Shown here: piece by piece, positions 61,478-64,000 of the stretch
Layout: every line of letters starts with the position of its first letter
How positions within the stretch are numbered: position 1 is the stretch's first letter
Source: Ruminococcus flavefaciens FD-1
GTDB taxonomy: Bacteria; Bacillota; Clostridia; Oscillospirales; Ruminococcaceae
Direction: 5' to 3'
DNA length: 64,000 nt
NCBI GenBank assembly: GCA_000174895.1
Contig: ACOK01000099.1
Span: forward strand, 1 to 64,000
The notes under the pieces: generated by a model
Seen by the model: only the letters and a program-made list of their open reading frames with translations
What the model was told of the DNA's origin: nothing
Database searches by the model: none
Program-made: the position numbers and the translations under genes

Positions 61478-62602
61478 ATGATAAAACCACGACCACTCAG
61501 AAAAGGTGACAAAGTTGCCGTAATTTGCCTGTCCAACGGTATTCTCGGAAATATCGGCTGTGTACAGCAGGTTGACATCGGTGTGCAGAGAATAAATGCA
61601 CTCGGACTTGACATATGCTTCACAAAACACGCTTTCAGAGGAACCGACTACATTCTGGCTCATCCCGAGGCACGTGCAGCTGACCTGAAAGAAGCCTTTC
61701 TCGACGATTCAATAAAAGGCATCATCACCGATATCGGCGGCTTCGAGACATTCAGGACTCTCCCCTACCTCATGGAGGACGAGGAATTTGTGACCGCTGT
61801 CCGTGAACACCCGAAGATGTTCCTGGGATTTTCCGATACCACAAACAATCACTTCATGTTTCACCGTCTCGGACTACAGACATTCTACGGTCAGAGCTTT
61901 ATCTGCGATATCTGCGAACAGGCCGACCGTATGCTGCCATACTCAGAGGGTCAGTTCAAGAGCCTCTTTGAGCCATACAATGGCAGGATCATAATTCCCT
62001 CGGATTTCTGGTACGAGGAGCGCACCGACTTCTCCCCTGCCGCCATCGGCACAGACCGTGTATCCCATAAGGAAAAGCACGGCTACGAACTCTTACAGGG
62101 GCCCTCACAGTTCAAGGGTCAGCTTCTCGGCGGATGCATAGAAAGCATGGGCGAAATGCTCATAGCAGACATCGGAAGCAATCCCGAAGCGAATAAAATT
62201 TTATCAGGATTTCCATTCGGCCCTGCGATCCTTGAAGACTTGAAACATCAGAACGAGATCATCAGAAAGTACAATATATTCCCATCCGCTGAGGAATGGG
62301 AGGGCAAGATACTCTTTGCCGAGACCAGTGAGGAACAGCCTTCACCCGAACGCCTGAAACAGTTCCTTGAAGCACTGAAAGCCGAGGGAGTATTCGCTAA
62401 ACTGAACGGCATTATCGTCGGCAAGCCTCAGAATGAGAAGTACTATGAGGAATACAAGGACATATGGCGTGAGGTCGTTGACAACAATGATATGCCTATC
62501 CTTTATAATGTGAACTTCGGCCACGGCACTCCGAGAGCGATACTTCCATACGGTGCAGAAGCACAGATAAATGCAGAAAAACAGGAGATCGTTCTGAAGT
62601 AA
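61478..62602 (+). CDS. S66 family peptidase (LD-carboxypeptidase/MccF-like)
   Basis: 374 aa serine carboxypeptidase-like protein. Nucleophile region FLGFSDTTNNHFMFHRLG (Ser of GFSD), catalytic Glu region ILFAETSEEQPSPE and His region NVNFGHGTPRAILPYG. No signal peptide. Long S66 members resemble microcin-C self-immunity proteins (MccF) as well as L,D-carboxypeptidases for peptidoglycan recycling; I cannot tell which. ATG at 61478 with GGAGG six bases upstream. Confidence 0.88.
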   Translation: MIKPRPLRKGDKVAVICLSNGILGNIGCVQQVDIGVQRINALGLDICFTKHAFRGTDYILAHPEARAADLKEAFLDDSIKGIITDIGGFETFRTLPYLMEDEEFVTAVREHPKMFLGFSDTTNNHFMFHRLGLQTFYGQSFICDICEQADRMLPYSEGQFKSLFEPYNGRIIIPSDFWYEERTDFSPAAIGTDRVSHKEKHGYELLQGPSQFKGQLLGGCIESMGEMLIADIGSNPEANKILSGFPFGPAILEDLKHQNEIIRKYNIFPSAEEWEGKILFAETSEEQPSPERLKQFLEALKAEGVFAKLNGIIVGKPQNEKYYEEYKDIWREVVDNNDMPILYNVNFGHGTPRAILPYGAEAQINAEKQEIVLK

Positions 62603-62613
62603 AGGAGTAACAT

Positions 62614-63294
62614 ATGATCTGGGACAAAGTTGCAGGCGTTTACGACAGCTTTGAGACTATGCTCAACGGCAAGGTCTACAAGGAGCTGGGTAATCGTATT
62701 GCCGAATATATCGACGAAAACGACGTTGTACTTGAATGTGCCTGCGGTACAGGTGCGATCAGCAAGGCAATCGCTGAAAAATGCCATAAGCTTGTGGCTA
62801 CCGACCTTTCATCAAAAATGATGAAAAGAGCCGAGGAAAAATGCCGTGTTTACGGCAATACGGTATTCAGAAAAGCCAATATGTGCGCTCTGAACTGCCG
62901 TGATAAACGCTTCGACAAAGTCGTTGCAGGAAATGTCATACATCTTCTTGATGACCCTGCCTCTGCTGTCTGGGAAATGCTCAGAGTGTGCAAATCAGGC
63001 GGAAAGGTCATCATCCCCACATATATCAATAAATCCGATAAAACAAGCAAACTGCTTGTAAAGGCCTGCGAAGCGGCAGGAGTGCAGTTCAAGCATGAGT
63101 TCACTCTCGAATCCTACAAGGAGTTCTTCATTTCGCTGGGAATGTACAAGGCTGAGTTCTTCGTCATAGAAGGACGTATGCCCTGCGCTGTGGCTGTCAT
63201 AGAAGCAGACGGCTGGTTCGACAGCAAGACGAAGATATGTCGTGGCTCTGACAGCGGAGGTCCTGCATGGAATACAGAGAAGTTCAGAAAATAG
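62614..63294 (+). CDS. Class I SAM-dependent methyltransferase
   Basis: 226 aa cytosolic. SAM-binding motif I VLECACGTGAISKAIAEKCH, motif II KLVATDLSSKMMKRAEEK, and a later VVAGNVIHLLDDPASAVWEM. UbiE-like small methyltransferase, substrate unknown. Eleven bases after the S66 gene, and its 3' end overlaps the M24 gene by 28 bases. Confidence 0.9.
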   Translation: MIWDKVAGVYDSFETMLNGKVYKELGNRIAEYIDENDVVLECACGTGAISKAIAEKCHKLVATDLSSKMMKRAEEKCRVYGNTVFRKANMCALNCRDKRFDKVVAGNVIHLLDDPASAVWEMLRVCKSGGKVIIPTYINKSDKTSKLLVKACEAAGVQFKHEFTLESYKEFFISLGMYKAEFFVIEGRMPCAVAVIEADGWFDSKTKICRGSDSGGPAWNTEKFRK

Positions 63295-63956
63295 CCAAAG
63301 ATACCATAGCTTACATCAGGAACGAGATAAAAGCAGGAATGTCCCTCGTGGAAGTCAGACGGCTCTGTGAGGAGAAAATGCTGGCAGAGGGAGCGGATTT
63401 CTTCTGGTACTGGGATATCGGAGCATTCGTTTTTTCCGGTGATGAGACAACTGTCTCCGTTTCGGGACGGGAATACTCCACCTCCGACAGGATCATTCAG
63501 CCCGATGATATCATCACTATCGACCTGAGTCCTCAGTGCGGCAATATCTGGGGCGACTATGCCCGTACAGTTATTATCGAAAACGGCAAAGTCGTCAGCG
63601 ATATCGGTATGGTAAAAAATGACGAATGGCGGAACGGCCTGCTGATGGAGGATAAACTCCACAGCGAGCTTATCAGCTTTGCCGCTCCCGAGACTACCTT
63701 TGAAGAACTGTATTTGCATATAAACAGCTTCATCAGGGAACAGGGCTTTGTAAACCTCGATTTTATGGGAAATCTCGGACATTCTATCGTCAAGCGCAAG
63801 GATGACCGAATCTATATCGAAAAGGGAAATCAGACGGCTCTTTCCTCTGTGGACCTATTTACATTTGAGCCCCATATAAGCATCCCCGATTCAAAGTACG
63901 GCTTCAAAAAGGAAAATATCTACTTCTTCTCGGACGGGAAATTAACTGAATTATAA
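63267..63956 (+). CDS. M24 family metallopeptidase-like protein (Xaa-Pro peptidase type)
   Basis: 229 aa, only the pita-bread catalytic domain without the usual N-terminal domain. Metal-ligand positions appear in IITIDLSPQ (Asp), WGDYARTVI (Asp), MGNLGHSIVKRK (His) and FTFEPHISIP (Glu). It may cleave Xaa-Pro peptides or act as a creatinase-like enzyme. The start overlaps the methyltransferase gene and has GGAGG upstream. Last gene of the smpB cluster. Confidence 0.88.
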   Translation: MEYREVQKIAKDTIAYIRNEIKAGMSLVEVRRLCEEKMLAEGADFFWYWDIGAFVFSGDETTVSVSGREYSTSDRIIQPDDIITIDLSPQCGNIWGDYARTVIIENGKVVSDIGMVKNDEWRNGLLMEDKLHSELISFAAPETTFEELYLHINSFIREQGFVNLDFMGNLGHSIVKRKDDRIYIEKGNQTALSSVDLFTFEPHISIPDSKYGFKKENIYFFSDGKLTEL

Positions 63957-63960
63957 GCAT

Positions 63961-63985
63961 AAGGGACGTGCAATGTGCGTCCCTT
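63961..63985 (+). terminator. Terminator at the window end
   Basis: AAGGGACGTGCAATGTGCGTCCCTT then TATTT, right after the M24 gene stop. Same style as the hairpins after proS. Confidence 0.75.
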
Positions 63986-64000
63986 TATTTGGCTCTGACC

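Noticed and set aside
1-64000. rRNA or tRNA genes
   Set aside because: No conserved rRNA segments or cloverleaf with GTTCRA arm noticed; a tRNAscan run would be decisive.

Overview
The window looks like chromosomal DNA of a fibre-degrading anaerobic Firmicute, most likely a Ruminococcus close to R. flavefaciens. The evidence is three large secreted plant-cell-wall enzymes that carry dockerins (cellulosome anchors), a xylan-utilisation operon, CIRCE/HrcA control of the chaperones, many consensus sigma-A promoters with 17-bp spacers, and strong AGGAGG ribosome sites. No rRNA, tRNA or CRISPR array was seen. Species assignment is inference; all coordinates and motifs were read by eye.

Layout. 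1-5.9 kb: a 47-aa membrane peptide divergent from prolyl-tRNA synthetase, MscL, a zinc-ribbon protein with 22-residue tandem repeats behind a roughly 255-nt structured leader, and a VanY-type D,D-carboxypeptidase. 6.0-11.6 kb: hrcA-grpE-dnaK-dnaJ with CIRCE, two small palindromic repeats inserted between genes, and a small unknown gene. 11.6-19.5 kb: a palindromic element, a zinc-ribbon/DUF805 gene split by an in-frame stop, a pectinesterase-pectate lyase-dockerin fusion, FeoB and an XRE regulator. 19.6-23.5 kb: an SPFH/zinc-ribbon gene abutting a decayed mobilizable element (MobC, relaxase with an overprinted membrane-protein gene, inverted and deleted TnpW-like and serine recombinase remnants). 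23.6-29.6 kb: a YtfQ/YtfR/YtfT/YjfF-type sugar ABC importer with a GntR-LacI (AraR-like) regulator.

30-39.6 kb: Pta, several intergenic repeats, an ECF sigma factor translationally coupled to a membrane protein with a threonine-rich stalk (probable anti-sigma sensor), a dockerin-CotH protein, and a GDSL esterase-CBM-dockerin-CE15 glucuronoyl esterase. 40-49 kb: a xylo-oligosaccharide operon (unknown DUF4380-like protein, GH3 beta-xylosidase, xylose isomerase, ABC binding protein and two permeases) divergent from an AraC regulator. 49.3-51.3 kb: a MATE exporter and a small membrane protein.

51.7-57.3 kb: a five-gene operon encoding a zinc-ribbon/BspA-type LRR protein, a Ser/Thr kinase with zinc ribbon, a vWA (TerY-like) protein, a PP2C phosphatase, and a protein joining a degenerate cytidine-deaminase-like domain to a PQQGY-repeat tail. 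This is a TerY-P type phosphorylation triad with unusual partners and is the best candidate here for a poorly described system. 57.7-60.4 kb: a sugar-binding lipoprotein with an Ala/Glu-rich insertion, paired with a membrane sensor ending in a degenerate GGDEF domain (frameshifted in this sequence). 60.5-64 kb: smpB (also frameshifted here), a GNAT acetyltransferase, an S66 peptidase, a methyltransferase and an M24 peptidase.
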